From Apis mellifera (Eukaryota; Arthropoda; Insecta; Hymenoptera; Apidae), in the NCBI RefSeq assembly GCF_003254395.2, contig NC_037643.1, positions 13,658,963-13,722,962 of the forward strand: a stretch of DNA of 64,000 nucleotides, read 5' to 3'. Positions 23,756 to 37,900 of the stretch are shown here, piece by piece (position 1 is the stretch's first letter; each line of letters begins with the position of its first letter). The position numbers were made by a program, and so were the translations under genes. A model generated the notes under the pieces. That model saw only the letters and a program-made list of their open reading frames with translations, made no database searches and had not been told where the DNA came from.

Positions 23756-26700
23756 TCATTATCATTATTCCAAACATACAAATCGAATAAAGAATCGTGA
23801 CGAGTTGAACGAGAAGCATAGCCTTCGACGCCACAAGCACGAAAGACTGAAACAAATCCTCGCTTAATAATGCTTCCCCTTGAAGAACGCCGACGTCTTT
23901 GCTGTCATAGAGCGAGGAAAATGGTAAAACGGAAATTTCTGGATGGAGGGGGGGATGATTCTTTGGCAGGTGCACGAAACGAAACGTGTGTTTCGAAAAA
24001 TGGCGATGCGTTGGAAAGCGGCGAGGTGCACGAGGGGCGCATCGATCGATCCGCATGGGACGGCCGTCTGGCGCGGAAGAGCGCACCTAGAACGCCTCCT
24101 CCGCCGGGAGAGCTGGTAACTGGTGCCCCTATTAAATGCAGACACGAGCGAGCACGGGCCGGAAATTGCCTAATTTCCTGAGTGCGCACGCCGATCCGTC
24201 AACCTGACGTGACGCTGGTTGCACGAACGCCGTCACTTTTAATGTCAAGCGTCGAAAAGAAAACTCGAACACCGTGTGGACCGGGTTTCGTAAACAGGAT
24301 GCGCCGCGATACAACTGTGCCACGGGATTGTGCAATTTCTTTCCACGAGCGAAAAAAAATCTAAGCGTATAATAATCATTTTTACGGCAAGTGAGAATTC
24401 TTTTTTTAAAAACTTGTTCCTTTTTAAGTAAAAAGCAATTATTCTCTCGCTCGTTCACTCTCGGATCGTAAATTTTATTCTTCGAAAAAGAGCGAAGGAC
24501 GAAATACTTAAAATGGTAAAATGCGAAAAAGGAAATTTCTTGAATCGGCGAATAAAAATTTGTAAATTAAAAGAGATGAAATTTTTCGATTTGTTTTCGT
24601 TATAAATTTTAATTATTATTATTAAATCTAATTTCGAACGAAAGGTTTTACGAGACAAAAATTTGCAGGCTCAAATTTCTAATGCAAAAATTTGTATGCT
24701 TGATTAATTATAAGAAACGAATCGATTCTAAAGCGACTAGATTTTCAGAGAAATTTGTCAAATTACGCAAACTCGTCGAGCGAAATTTACAATTCCGACA
24801 AATCCAAAATCTAGCACCGGTATAGATAAGTGTACGATTATATACGAAGAGAAATTCGAATTTGACCGAGGGCGGTACGCGTTAATCCGTTGATCGATAA
24901 TCCGTAACAAGCCCGTGATGATTAATCAGCGATCACGGGAATGGTATATATTTGGTAAATCCGCGTGTACCGCGATACGGATACGACGATGTTTGTCGAG
25001 AGAATTCCGCCGAGCGGAATGTATCGAACAGCGACCGACCCGGAATGTATCGAGCAGCGACCAAACTGGTCGATACGCAATAAGCTCCGGCTGCGAGTTC
25101 GGGGGAAAGATTAGGCGTTCGACGTGGGTCACCGGTGATAGAGAGACTAATCCCGTGGACTTAGGCGCAGCTCGTGCGAGCCACGGGATAAGGTGACAGT
25201 AGATAAGAGAGAAGCCACAATTAAGAGACGTCAATCGGTCGAGAAACGTCTTACGTTTCGTTTGAAAAAGATGTAAAATAATCGATATTAATCGAGACTT
25301 TAATTTTTTTTAAGGCATCTTCGAAATAATGCAAGGAAACGACGTTGCGCTCGATTAACGGCAACAACGAAAAGGGAACAAACGAAGAGGACTAATTTTC
25401 GAATTAGAAAATTACGAAGGAGATCGGGTACGAGGCTGCGTCGAGGTAAAAGGGAAAAAAAAAAAAGAAACGCGGGACGTTCGATTCGCGTAAAAAAAAG
25501 CGTAGCTATGCATAATTTTTCCAGTCCAGGTTTTACGAGAACTCGTGCATTTTTAAAAGGCAATTTCAGCGCGCCGATTCCTCCGCCCCCCTTATTCCCT
25601 CTCACCCGCGGCGGCCTTACTTTTCTTTCAGAGAACGGTCATTTTGTTCGAGTAGACGTCCGTGGTCACGATCCATGACGAAGAAGCCCCGTAAGGAAAT
25701 TTATGCGCATAGCCACGGAGCTGTATACTCGCAGCTACCGACCAGGGAACTCGTATCCGTGTGCCTGCGTGCGCGCGCCCGTCGACAGATATTCCGTAAC
25801 ACGCACGTTGCAAAAGCCGACGTTTGCGACGCACGAAAGGAGATCAATGCGGATCGACCGCGGCTTCGAACGGGAAAAATCGCGTAATCGAGCCAGACCG
25901 AGATCTCCTCTACTACTTCGTTTGCATCGCGAATCTCATTTTTTCCCTCTTCTTTCTTCGCGATGCGATTACTATATCGAAAGTAGATAAGAGAACGTGC
26001 GGTTAGAGAAGCGCAGAAACTTTGAAATGTACGCAATTACGTTCGCAGTTACGATCTCCGTCTAACCGAAACCGCTGGACGTTACGTAACCGACACGCCG
26101 AGTCGATCTCTCTAAACATTGGAACAAATCGGTGCGTATTTCAGTCAAATATCACACGAAAAGCCAACATTCCTATCGTGAAATTGAACAGAACTCGAGA
26201 ACGGTAACTGGCGACACGGTGAGCGGTATATACGAGCAGAGAACGGTGCAAACCGCAACATAGTAATACTACGCAAAAGCGAGAACGTTAATCCAAGGAG
26301 GCTGGACACGATTCTCCTTTGAAGCTTGGAAAAGCAAACAAACAAAGAAATTCCTTTCTATTTGGCCCCTAATTCAGTTCCCGATTCAGCGTCGAAAATA
26401 GCCAACGGCCACGGGGAATCATTCCTATCCGGCCTATTCGCTTCTGCTCCGTGTCGCTCGTGTGCCGTATAACAGCGGACGCGAGCCACATGCGCCGTGG
26501 ACAACGAGCAGTCGAGCGCTTCCCCCACCATCCGCCCAGTGGGCGGAGCCACGGCTCCCCACCACGCGCTGCCTTCCCCTACGACCCCTCCGTCGCTCTC
26601 CCCACCAGGCGACCGACCGACCGTGCGACCGTGATCACCGACACAGACGCACCGGGGAAGTCGAGAGGGACGGAGGGATGGCTCGTGTCGCTCGAGAGTC

Positions 26701-28500
26701 CCCTTCTTTCCCGTGTCGTCCGCTTGCTGTCCTTTGGCACCGGGGATCCACGCCTTCCCACCTTCCCATTGGCTCGATCTGTCCCCGGGCAGTCTGGTGA
26801 CACACGCCCATTCGTGATCGTTCTCCAGGAAACGCTGGCCAGGATCGACGCAGGCTCTCCACGGGGCCTCTTCCTCTCGCGAGGAAATTCTTCGCGAGAT
26901 TGCACGTATTTCAACGGTGTTTCGTCCGACATCCTTTGACCGCGCTGGTAATTACTGGTTTTCACGAGAGAAAACAGTACAGGGGTAGAGGGAAGGATGG
27001 TAGCTAACTTATACGCCGAGAACACGGAATTTTATCGGGCAAACCGTCCTCCGGGCAGAAATTGGAAATTAGATTACTCGGGAAACAAAACTCGATGCTC
27101 GTACACCGCGCTACTGCTCCACTGGGTATCGTCGAGCGGATTGAGAAACACGGACTCGAGAATAGCATTGGGTGGCTCGGCGAAGTATGCTTGGATAACT
27201 CTTGACCGACTGTCTATACATAGTATATAGTTTACTCCCTAAACGTATCGCGTAATGTCAAGCCATGAATAAAGAACGTTTGTTCAGCATTTACATATCG
27301 AAGAGATGAACATAATCTTAAACACTCGCTGTTTGTAAAACAGTGTATCATTTCAGAAGCTGATTTTATCGACGAATTTTTATTTAAAAAATATCTATTT
27401 ATTCATTCTCAAATCTTTAACGAATCTCTTAATAATTATTGAAATTGTATAAAATTTATCTTCCAATTATAAAAATAAATAAAAAAAACATTACTGTTCA
27501 GATAACCGAATCAATGCGTAATATAAATATAATGCAACAAAAAAAAAAAAAAGAGCAAATTGGTCTAAATTCGCATTGGCCCCGGAAATAGGTCCAATTT
27601 TCCAAGGATCTCCGTTACAGCTGGGCGTATCACCGCCTAACCTAAACAAGCCGGTAATCGATGTACGCGTTTGACGTGGGCTTGTTTTTCTTTGCCCTAC
27701 GATACCCATGTTACCCCGTCCTTCCCCTCCCGACCAACGATCAGACAGCTGGGAAGCGTGGCCCGGTTGCGTAACGAGTAGCCGCTCCCCTCCTCCCCCC
27801 TCCTCCCTCGGCCCGTGAAATATCATCGTTTTCGCTCGGCTCCGGTTGGTTATCGCGCGGGAAACCGCGCGTTATCGTCGGGCAGAAACGCGGCTGAAAA
27901 ATCGGCAGCTACGTTTTAAAGGTCGCGGACGATCTCGTGCCGGGCATTTTTCGATCCCGATATGTCACTGTCAAGTGGTATCGGCCGAGCTGACGTGTTT
28001 CGAACGTCGTGGATTTTTCCTTTCTGCGTCACCGTTTCAAACAGAGATAAATCTCGTCGAGCGACTGGAATATATTATTGCGTTAAATTATGGAAGACTC
28101 GCGTTCGTATTTATTGAAGAGGAAAAGAGAATAGAAAAAAAATTATCGATCAATTTTTTACGTTAATTCTTCGATATATATATAATTCGAGATTGTTGAA
28201 CAAGACAATGACTCTGTCCTTTATCAAGTACACGAGGTTAGAGATGTTTATCGGAAAAAAAAAATGAAACAACGTACGAAGAGAAAGATGCAATTGCGAT
28301 AACGACAATGGAAATTGAATTCTCTCACCAGTCATCCCGCTGTGAAGCTGCATACGCATAGGTACGTGGACTATTGTACGATCGAAAGAAGGGAGTCGAG
28401 GATCTTGTCTCCTTTGTCTCGAAACCGGGGCGCAGGTAAAGAAGTATACGTTACTTACCAATAGAGGTATGTAGGTATAGTTGATGAATGCACGGAGAAT
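23756..28500. other. Non-coding stretch with several CpG-rich blocks
   Basis: No gene can be supported. GC-rich, CpG-rich blocks lie at about 23880-24330, 24860-25200, 25560-25900 and 26400-26940, the last being the strongest. 27590-27990 is another. AT-rich DNA fills the gaps. Open frames of 90-160 residues occur in the GC-rich blocks on both strands at once, without domain, signal sequence or splice context. Confidence 0.45.
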
Positions 28501-28505
28501 CTAGT

Positions 28506-28531
28506 AAAAAAAAAAAAAAAAAAAAAAAAAA
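28506..28531. repeat. Poly(A) tract of 26 bases
   Basis: Uninterrupted A26 followed by AGAAAAGAAAAG. It could mark the 3' end of an old retroposed sequence, but no retroposon body or target duplication is visible upstream. Confidence 0.9.
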
Positions 28532-30280
28532 GAAAAGAAAAGAATTAATAATTAAACGGATTAAAAAAACATGGATAAATTTTTAAATATCCAATATCGG
28601 AAAAGGACGATTGAATTTTTTCGTGCCTTCTTTGTCTCATTGTGTAACGGTCGTACGAGTCTTGACGACTACTTAACATAGGTTAAGCTCCCATCCACTA
28701 TGTTGTCGAGCGATGCTCGGTGATCTAGTTAGCAAAATTGGAATTGAAAGCGTGACTGTTCGACATTACGATAATTTATCACTCAAATAAATGTTCGCTC
28801 GTGGTGTTCAGCCGTGTACAAGTATCAATTTACATGACGCAACGGATACGTAATCTGATATATCGTGTAACGGCGCGCACAGAATCGCGAATGGCGGTTC
28901 TCATCGAAATAGACGCTGAGGGTAACGTAGAGTCGAAAATGATAAATTTCCATCTTTTCGTGCCACAATTGTAGGTACTTTCCTTATCGACTACTCACGT
29001 CCAATATTCGCTGCAATGTTATTTTTAATGCGCTTGCATTCGTACGGAACGATGCATTTGATTAATTTTATTTACTTATTCTTTATTATTTCATTATATA
29101 TCATAGACATTATATAGAATATATCAAATAATGATAAATAAATTGCTTTGAATTAACAAATTTATTACATACAATGCAAGTATCGTACAAATGGAACGAA
29201 CAATGCATAAAGTATTAGTAAATAAATTAATTTGATATTTATTAATACTTGTCTATCTCTTCTCTATTTTCAGCAAATTGGTATTTTCTTTGTCATATAT
29301 AAATGATACTTCAATGAAATAGGAATGTTTATTAATTTCTCAAATTCCATAGTTTTTTTTTTGGTTATGTTAGCAACAGTCAATGAATAATTATACACGG
29401 AGAAACTTGTCAAATGAAATAATATTGATTTGTTACGTTCAATTTAATACGTTTCGAATATAAAGTCTATGATTTATCAGAATTAGAATTTATTTATTTT
29501 TTTTTTCAAATATATATTTTTATTTAACACTCTATTTTTTAAACACTCTTAATACACTGAGCATCGAAATCTATATTAAAATTGATTAACTTAAAAATAA
29601 AAGAGGCCTATAAATTAATAAAGTCGATAAGAATCATAATATTACAAAAAAATAAAAATTACATACCGGATTTGTAGTCTAACGAAAATGACAGACGAAT
29701 CTACTATGCTCTGAAGTTGCGCACAATCGAACTTTTTTATCGACATAGGTCGACCAGTGAATTGTAATATTGTAACTGCAGTGCTATGCTAGTTCAAATC
29801 TTACCCATAAGTAGCTCGAATCTTCTCGTTGCAAAAGTGTTCGTGTCTTATTTATATTCGTTATTAGTTTTTTTCATAGTGAGATTACGTATTGTTCGTG
29901 AAAATCTCGGAAGAACGTAAAAATGCGAATACAAAAACGAGATAAAGAAAGAGGTAAGCGAATCATCCAATTGATATTTTCGATCTACGTTGTTCGTAAT
30001 AAACAAGATAATCAAAAGCATAGAGAAATAGAACGTAAAAACTACTCCAAGATTTATATTTACTTACGTTTCAAAAGAATTAGACTAGCAGTAACAAAAA
30101 AGAAGCAGAAAAGAAATCAAGTTTGGAGAGAGGTTAGACAGGTTCGAAGAACGTTCGTTTAAAGAGATATGGTTTGTCGAGGGACGGTAAATGGGCGAAA
30201 ACGCGGCGGAGAACGCGTAGACACATCGCGAGAAGAAGTAGTAAACCGTGAATAGAAGTGCACTGGTAGATTCAACAAAA
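28532..30280. other. AT-rich non-coding stretch
   Basis: Nothing recognisable. A 79-codon Lys/Arg-rich frame at 29923-30162 (+) has no domain and lies in low-complexity A-rich sequence. I do not call it a gene. Confidence 0.4.
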
Positions 30281-31300
30281 GGTGAACCCACAAAGTGGGT
30301 CTAGCTGTGTAGGTCTACGGAAGGCGGGAGGCAACCGGCCAACTCCGTAGGTAGAGGAGATATATCGGAGCTCGGGCGTATTCGGGCAGGCTCGTGCGTT
30401 CCCGCTAGCTGGTGGTGGCCGCGCACCTCCGCCAAGTTTCACGCTGCGTGGAACGAAACTCGTACGCGATCAGCTCGACCGAGGCAATCCGGCATCCTTA
30501 CGTATGCTCGTTGCGTTCTTGACCGATATGGTGTTTTTTCCCCGTAATTCGTGACCCTGATCGCGAGATAGCGTCAATCGCGATAGGTAAAACCGGGTAT
30601 CGCGTCAACGAGAGAGTCAGGTTCGATCCCCGGACGGTTCGACCCCCTCTTGTTGTCTGTGTGATTGAACGAGAGCGAGCACGTCTCGGTTGCCGCTGGA
30701 TTCTCGAAGCAGTGTACCGTAAAAAGTTCGCGGAACACGGTGAAAACGCGAGTCGTCCGTTCTCGCGCGTACGTACATACACACGGTGCTTCACGCTCGA
30801 CGACGTCTTGTCGTCTCTCGTTGTCGGAGAGGGAGAAAAAGAAAAAGAAGAGAGAGAAGCTCCGAAGCGTGTCCGCATCGTGGACACTTCGTTTGCTCGC
30901 TCGCGCCAACAACCAGCTGGAAGTGACAACCCTCCGCAGAAAATCTATCTCTCCTTCGTTTATCGACGCTCGATAGAAATCGTGCGACTCGTGCGAGCGA
31001 CACTCGACGAATGACGAGAAGGAAAGGGCCCCCGATAGGGCCAGGTAACGATCCGACCGAAGGAAAATCGGAGTCGTAGGCGGGGCCTAAGGTCGGGGAC
31101 ACGTGACACGGAAACTGTCACGCCGCCCTTGTCCTCCCCTCCTTCACCCCCTCCACTCGGCCGAAAAGCACCGAGCCAACTATACGAGCGCTGCTTCTAC
31201 CAACCGACAGCGTGCCGCCGAACGCTTCTGTTCGCTCCTCGATTCTTCGCTTCTTTATTTCGTTGTGCTCGACCGATGAATTTTTTCATGCTGGATATAC
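30281..31300. promoter_or_regulatory. CpG-rich block upstream of the coding exon, possible promoter / 5' untranslated region
   Basis: A CpG-rich block about 1 kb long lies 0.5-1.5 kb before the first coding exon on the + strand. It contains a short hairpin ACCCACAAAGTGGGT at 30286-30300 and a donor-like CCAG|GTAACG with the cut after 31044. A 5' untranslated exon ending there and splicing to the exon near 31834 would fit, but no TATA box, initiator or transcript evidence can be cited, and other islands in the window look alike. Position and composition only. Confidence 0.25.
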
Positions 31301-31834
31301 AAGCACACGCTTCACGAACGCGATGCTTATGACGATGCTCCTCTAAGAGTATATTATATTTAAACGACGCCATATCATTTTTCCATGCTCATCACTCTTG
31401 GAACTTGAAATCTTCAATTTTAATGAAATTTTTAAAATCGAATAGGAAATACAACGATACAAATGTGATATTAAAATTTTCAACGAATTTTTTTTTTTTT
31501 CATATTTCGTGACTCGAAAAAACGAAAATGTGATATCGATAATAGTGTTTAAAATTTAATTTTTATTTTATTTCTCATCACCTGACCGCATATGATATCA
31601 AGAACGATTATTAAAGATTATGATAAATTCGATCATAGCACTTGTGATCACAACGTGATCAATTATTTAATCTTTTTCAACGATAGTGGTTCAACGATTG
31701 TTCTCGAATAATGCTCGTTCGATCCATCGATTGCCATAATACGTCCGTGATCGCATTTATGATTCGACCGTTATTCGACACGGTCGGATTCGCGGTTTGA
31801 CGCGGGCCGCCGCGTCACTGTGGATATCCTTAGG
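31301..31834. other. AT-rich sequence immediately upstream of the coding exon
   Basis: AT-rich to about 31740, then GC-rich. The reading frame of the exon stays open upstream to a TGA at 31760-31762. No strong polypyrimidine acceptor is seen; CCTTAG ending at 31833 is a weak candidate just before the start codon. Confidence 0.4.
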
Positions 31835-32497
31835 ATGCAGCAGGGCAGCGTAGGCGACGGGGATTCGGCCCCGAGAAATTCGCCGAAAAACTCGAACGCG
31901 GGCGTCGCCGACGGTCGAGTACGGGTTAAAGTCGAAGCGCCCGAGTCGACGGAACTATTCGACGTTAAACGAGAAACCCAGGACGAATATCATGCCGTTC
32001 AACACGATTACCATTATCAGGACAGGAAACCGATCGTTCCAACGAAGTTCGATGCGAATTCCGAAATTATCAATCAGTGTCAGCCACCGCATCAAGGTTA
32101 TCCACGGCCGGTAAACTCCGGGCTTCCGAATTCTTATGGATTTTCACATTTCTATGGGCCAGCAATGCTTCCTCCCTCGTTCCATGGCGCGAGACCATCT
32201 CCGGATCGGCCTATTGGGAAAATCGACGAGCATGAACACGAGCAGGAACGTTACAGAGTGCCCGTGTCCGGTGACAGTGTTTTTATGCATCACGATCCTC
32301 ATAGATACGAGATTGGTGATTACCATGGGAAAGGATACCCTGGAATGGCTTATCCCGCGTTTCGACCATCGATGCAGCAACGTGCACCGATGTATACCGG
32401 TCATCACAACAATAGTAGCTACAGGACCGCGCAGTATCAAAACAGAAAGCGCAAGTGGAGCGGCGCAGCGCTGCGCGGGATGCCGCCATCGATGCCT
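31835..32497 (+). CDS. First coding exon of an unrecognised nuclear regulatory-type protein
   Basis: This encodes 221 residues from ATG 31835 (purine at -3: AGGATGC). An upstream in-frame GTG at 31820 is not a likely eukaryotic start. The exon ends after the CCT codon at 32497 before GTGAGT, phase 0; reading on would meet a stop at 32549. Visible features are an acidic/Ser-rich start, two sumoylation-type motifs VKVE (31-34) and VKRE (44-47), a His/Tyr/Asp-rich stretch near 55-65, a Pro/Tyr/Gly-rich middle (PSFHGARPSP, HPHRYEIGDYHGKGYP-like) and a basic RKRK at 204-207 that could be a nuclear localisation signal. There is no folded domain, signal peptide or membrane segment. This composition is typical of disordered N-terminal regions of insect transcription factors, so a nuclear role is inferred. 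The DNA-binding or other core domain would lie beyond the window. It joins the exon at 63311 in phase. I do not recognise the gene. Confidence 0.8.
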
Positions 32498-33950
32498 GTG
32501 AGTCCTACTTTTTTTTTTCTGCGTTACTTTTTTTATCTCTTAGAATAGACTTAATCTACAAGCGTTTTACGAAGTTGTATAATATTTTTTATATTAATAT
32601 TTATTATTACGAATTAAATTCGTTCATTAACTACAATCATCGTATATTGTTTTTAACCTAAAAATGATTCATTGAGCTTTTATTAAAAATTTTTAAGGTT
32701 GTGAATTTATATTCTGAGGGGATTAGAATAAGAATGACTTTATCGATACAATTTTTATTAATTAACTAAAATCGATTATTTCGTCTCAAATTCCATCGCA
32801 ATTGTAATTCGTTAATATCGGAAACGATTTTAAGATCATTTTTAATCGTATTCGGTATTATTGCATTGAACATTTTCTCTCTCCTATCGTAAATATAAAC
32901 AAAAATAAGAAAAGTGGAATGCCTCACCGATATTTCGTTCCTCTCTAAAGTAAAAAGAATCGAAAATCCTAGCGTCGGAAGAAAAGAAGAGTGACGTGTA
33001 ACACGGATCCAGGATAGAATCGTTGGCCGGTCACGTCGCGTTATCGTCGCACGACCTGCGAACATTGCCCGGGGTTTCCCGGTCGTTCTAATGAAATCGA
33101 ATGATTGAAGTTGACGATCGGCTCGGCTCGAAAATAAAAAAAAAAAAAAAAGGAAAAGAAAAAGAGAAAGAAATTACGCCGGTCGAAATTACAGTGATTA
33201 CACGCGGCGTGTCGGTTTGGCCCCTCGAGGGGAAGAACCGTTGTTGCTCTCCACGGGGAAGGCCCTTCATTCAGCGTGGACGCGATCAACGAGCAGCGGG
33301 AAACGGTTCGCTCCGACGATTATTATAATATCGGTGGATTAAAATAGATGCGCGTGTGGCGGACGCCATTTCGACGGCGACTTCTCGTCTGGGCCTCTTC
33401 CTCGCGATCCGCACACAACTCGAACGCATTACGTATTCCACGGTTATATAATGTGTACGAACCGCGTGGTTACTTTACAAATTACGCCAACACCCGGCTC
33501 GGCTACCGCACGCTTCGATTAATTCAAATTGGCCGCTCGCCCGCCCGCCCGCCCCGCATGAATTAGCCCCCTCGTTTTTTCCTTCCCGGCCTAATTGCGA
33601 TCCACGAAATCCGCGTAACTCGAGGAGGGAGGAACGTGACTGGGAAGTGGGTCGCGAATTAGACCCGTGTTATCGGGTCAGCCTAACCGAACGTGAGGTC
33701 GAGACCAGTTTTAATACCAGTTATATATACGAGATTTAAAATGCCCGAGTGTAGGTATGCCTGTAAGTAATGGCATAAGCTCTGATAACCCGTAACGTTT
33801 CCCATACAATTTTTTGTTATATCCGAGAATGGGATAAGTTTCAATGTCAACTCTCTCATTTCCAATCGAATGTAAATTCGTAAAATATTAATCGCGAGAT
33901 AGATCAGCGACGATAAGCTAAATTTCTAACTCATAATCAGGGGAAGGTGA
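32498..33950. other. Start of the 30.8-kb intron
   Basis: Begins with the donor GTGAGTCC. AT-rich sequence with T-runs at 32508-32540, then a CpG-rich block at about 33040-33700. No coding exon or RNA gene is seen. Confidence 0.55.
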
Positions 33951-33954
33951 TCGA

Positions 33955-34930
33955 TAATAATAATAATGTTTATATAATAATTTAATTTAATTTTTATTTA
34001 TTCATATGATTTAATTTATACTTATATTTATTATATTAGTATAAAATTTTAACATAAATTTAATTAAATTATAATATTTATAAATATTTTTTAAATTTAT
34101 CATTAACATATATTTATGTTTTTTTTTGTAATATTTATTCATCTATCTATTCATATAATTTAATTTATAATTATATTTATTATAATTAATTTATAATAAT
34201 ATTTATAAATATTTTTTAAATTTATCATTAACACATATTTATGTTTCTTTTTTTTTGTAATATTTATTTTTTTAATTTTTATTCATTTATTTATTCATAT
34301 AATTTAATTTATAATTAAATTTATAATAAATTTAATTAAATTATAATATTTATAAATATTTTTTAAATTTATCATTAACATATATTTATGTTTTTTTTTG
34401 TAATTTTTATTCATCTATCTATTCATATAATTTAATTTATAATTATATTTATTAATATAAAATTTTACCATAAAATTTAATTAAATTATAATATTTATAA
34501 ATATAATATTTAAAATTTATCATTAACATATATTTATGTTTTTTTTTGTAATTTTTATTCATTTATTTATTCATATAATTTAATTTATAATTATATTTAT
34601 TATAATTAATTTATAATAATATTTATAAATATTGTTTAAATTTATCATTAACATATATTTATGTTTTTTTTTGTAATTTTTATTCATCTATCTATTCATA
34701 TAATTTAATTTATAATTATATTTATAATAAATTTAATTAAATTATAATATTTATAAATATTTTTTAAATTTATCATTAACATATATTTATGTTTTTTTTT
34801 TGTAATTTTTATTCATCTATTTATTCATATAATTTAATTTATAATTATATTTATTATAATTAATTTATAATAATATTTATAAATACTTTTTAAATTTATC
34901 ATTAACATATATTTATGTTTTTTTTTTTTT
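33955..34930. repeat. Extremely AT-rich tandem array, about seven units
   Basis: Units of roughly 110-150 bp share ATAATATTTATAAATATTTTTTAAATTTATCATTAACATATATTTATGTTTTTTTTTGTAATTTTTATTCATCTA and TTATTCATATAATTTAATTTATAATTATATTTAT. The T-run length varies (9-13) between copies. Almost no G or C. It ends abruptly at a GC-richer block near 34932. Confidence 0.9.
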
Positions 34931-37900
34931 CGTATCGCGTTCCATTCAAAAGACTAAATTACTCCACCAGCTTTAATTGGTCCCCGTTGTTTATCGCACG
35001 ACCGCTTTACCTTAGACAAGAGGGATTGCGCCGGACCGCTCCAGAAAACGTAAACGCAACGATCGCGGAACCGTCTTCCGTTTTCGCATGATCGCGGGAT
35101 CGCGCCAAATCGGGACGGGAGGCGCGACTCTCCTATCTAACTCCTATCCTGTCCTACGGTTTCCGCGCCGAAACCGAGTGTGGCCTCGCTTCTCTCATCT
35201 GCATACCGTTTCCTCTCTCTAACGACCGTTCATCTTCCGCGGCGGGACGCACGCACCTGTATCGAGATAACGCGGCGCAACGTATACACCCGGGGCGAAT
35301 AAGGGCATTGAATCGAAGCCGATCCCTTTCGACTTTCCTCGGGCTAGCTCGGCCGCGGATTACCGCGGAATCGATCTATAAATTTCGCGTTGGGAAATGG
35401 TGCACCTGCGCCGACCCCCCCCCTCCCTCCCCCAAATCGATCTCGATCGATATGGCATCGATACCCCTGCGTGTGCAACGATCTCGAGGACTTTTGTTTC
35501 CTCTAAGAGATTCGATGGTGTATTTTTATTTATTTATTTTTTTTTTTTTTGAGAAATTTAGTGGAAGGAAATTTGATAGTATTTTAATCACAAACTATAT
35601 TTGATGGGATTATGCATTGATTTTACTATCAGGTTTGGAATTATTAATTAGCAGATGTAACTAGCTTGAACAATTTGTTTGTCATTTTATTATGTGCGGA
35701 TAATAGTATTCAATTTTTGGAACTGAGAAAGGTATTGTGAATGAAATCGTTAAGCGAGATGCAATTATAGGAAAAGTTGTATAATTAATTTTCAATCGTG
35801 ATTGGGGAGTGTAAATTCGATTGAAAAAAATATTCAATTACCGGTATCGAATCTTTTCAACAAGTTTGATAACGATGTAAAAAATATCGGATTATGGACG
35901 GATTTTGCGTTATCAAGTTTCATTCGTTACACGTGCATAACCGCAAGCTTATATCTGTACACATTTTTGGCTATTAGTTCGCTTTACTACCGATATTACC
36001 TCAACACTTCCTCGATATATTACGAATGGCGATATTAGATGCGTTTACACTACGTGGAGGAAAACACCGCTCTCGAGCCTATGTACGAACCATCCCGTGT
36101 GCATACATTTACACGGGCATTGAAACGCGCAGCCGGTGTAACAACTTGTCAGTCGGCGCGTACACCGAAAAGGTTAAAGGTTGGCTGAGATGAGTTATGC
36201 AGTCAATTGGAATCGATCACGGAGTCGTCGGGCATTACCGTTCCTTCCCTATCGATCCCGTTACGGGGCACGGGACGCCCACTTAATAATTTCGTTACGA
36301 ACTTGAGCGTTACATTCGATCCCAACTATTGTCCCGTCAATAAGGAGGATTGTATATATACGGAAGTAGCTGCAATAAAACTCGTCCGCCACGACAATTC
36401 GTTTCTCCACACCGTTTATTTCCATAATCATATACGTCTAATTATGCGACTAACTGTAAAACATCGCGCCGCTGAATCGAGCTTGATTCGCGTAATTAAA
36501 CCGTCTATACTCCGGATCGTATATAACACTGAACGATTTGAATCAACCTGTATAAATAACACGATACACGATTCACCACGATCACGTTAAATAAATCAGA
36601 ACGAGTTCGTTTCAATAGGAAGTCGCCGATTGATTCTTTATAATATGCGTGTTCTAGCGTACACTGGATCATAGGACATCTCTTACGTGATTCCACGTAA
36701 AACACGTAAAAGTATACGGTGGGATAGATTTTGTTACGAGATACGAACACGGATAAGTACAACTTATCCGAGCCGGGGATACGTTATTTAGCCGATTTAC
36801 AAATAACACGATCGATAGAGAGAAACGGCGAAAAAATTGCAGAGGCCTGAAGCGATTCCGCTCGCCAGATGCGTTTTACAAGCCGAGGGCCTGGAACGCG
36901 TTTTTCTACCTGGGCCCTCGTCCAATTGGCCGCAGCACATGGTGCTCAGTGACGCGCGATTCGTTTCGTCTCGTATCCGCACGTGAAAACAAACCCATAT
37001 CGAGTCGATGAGGAAAATATTTTTTTCTCCAGTAAAACGAAAAGTAAAAAGATTTACGGATTTATCTCGAAACACCGTGCGAAAATACAGGAATGTACGA
37101 TTTTGTCAGTCTCGGAAACGACTTCGGGAAAGATCGGAAAAGTTCGGCATACATCGAGAATCTTACCCGAATCCAGCCGAATTTTTCCGATCCATCCCGA
37201 ATCTCTAACCGCACGAAAGATGTAACGTAGTTCGAAATAGAATCGCGAAACTGTGACGTGTATTTATATCGTGTCTGAAAACAAATAAATTGGAATGTTT
37301 TGAATATTGTAACGCAAGTTAACATCGGGTCGATGCATCGAGAAAGAAGCGAAGAAACTGGTCAACGATGTTTGAATACAGTTAGACAAGCATCTAATGC
37401 GTTGCGTTGTGATAGATGATGATAGAGGTTAGGTATTAGGTAAGCGTTGTTCTCGAAGATGGATAGGGGAGGACTGATTCTTTAGTCCAGGGATATTGTA
37501 CGAGTTTAATATTGTCGTTTGTTACACGCGGGGAGTTTTAAAGGGACGGGTAGTTGAGTAGGACACGGTCAATGGCGAGAGATTTATAGACTAATATGTA
37601 CGCGTAACGACGTGGGGATAACATCACAATGGTGGGTAATATTTCGAAAAAAATAAAACTGCCGTTCCTTTTATTTATATTCGTTAATCAGTTACTTTTA
37701 CCGTGAAAGGAGCGTCTAACGAGGTGTTTGACAATGATAAAAAATTCGTCGAATTAAGCTCGCACACGTTCACGCCATACAACATCCATTTCATCGAAAT
37801 CGTACCGTTTAAAATCAAACGAGTAGCAATTATCGAACCGCTTCAATTTCATAATTACTTATTCCTTTGGAAACAACGCGATCGCGATATCGGTTAAGGA

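Noticed and set aside
26451..26939. 162-codon plus-strand frame and 148-codon minus-strand frame
   Set aside because: Both arise from the same GC-rich island and neither shows a domain, signal peptide or splice sites.
28506..28531. Poly(A) tract as the tail of a non-LTR retrotransposon or processed pseudogene
   Set aside because: No reverse-transcriptase motif, gene-like body or target-site duplication could be seen upstream.
29923..30162. 79-codon Lys/Arg-rich open frame
   Set aside because: A-rich low-complexity sequence without recognisable motifs, promoter or splice signals.
33955..34930. Another mitochondrial insertion (control-region-like AT-rich DNA)
   Set aside because: Although almost pure A+T, it is a clean tandem array without any rRNA, tRNA or protein-gene landmark, so a mitochondrial origin cannot be supported.
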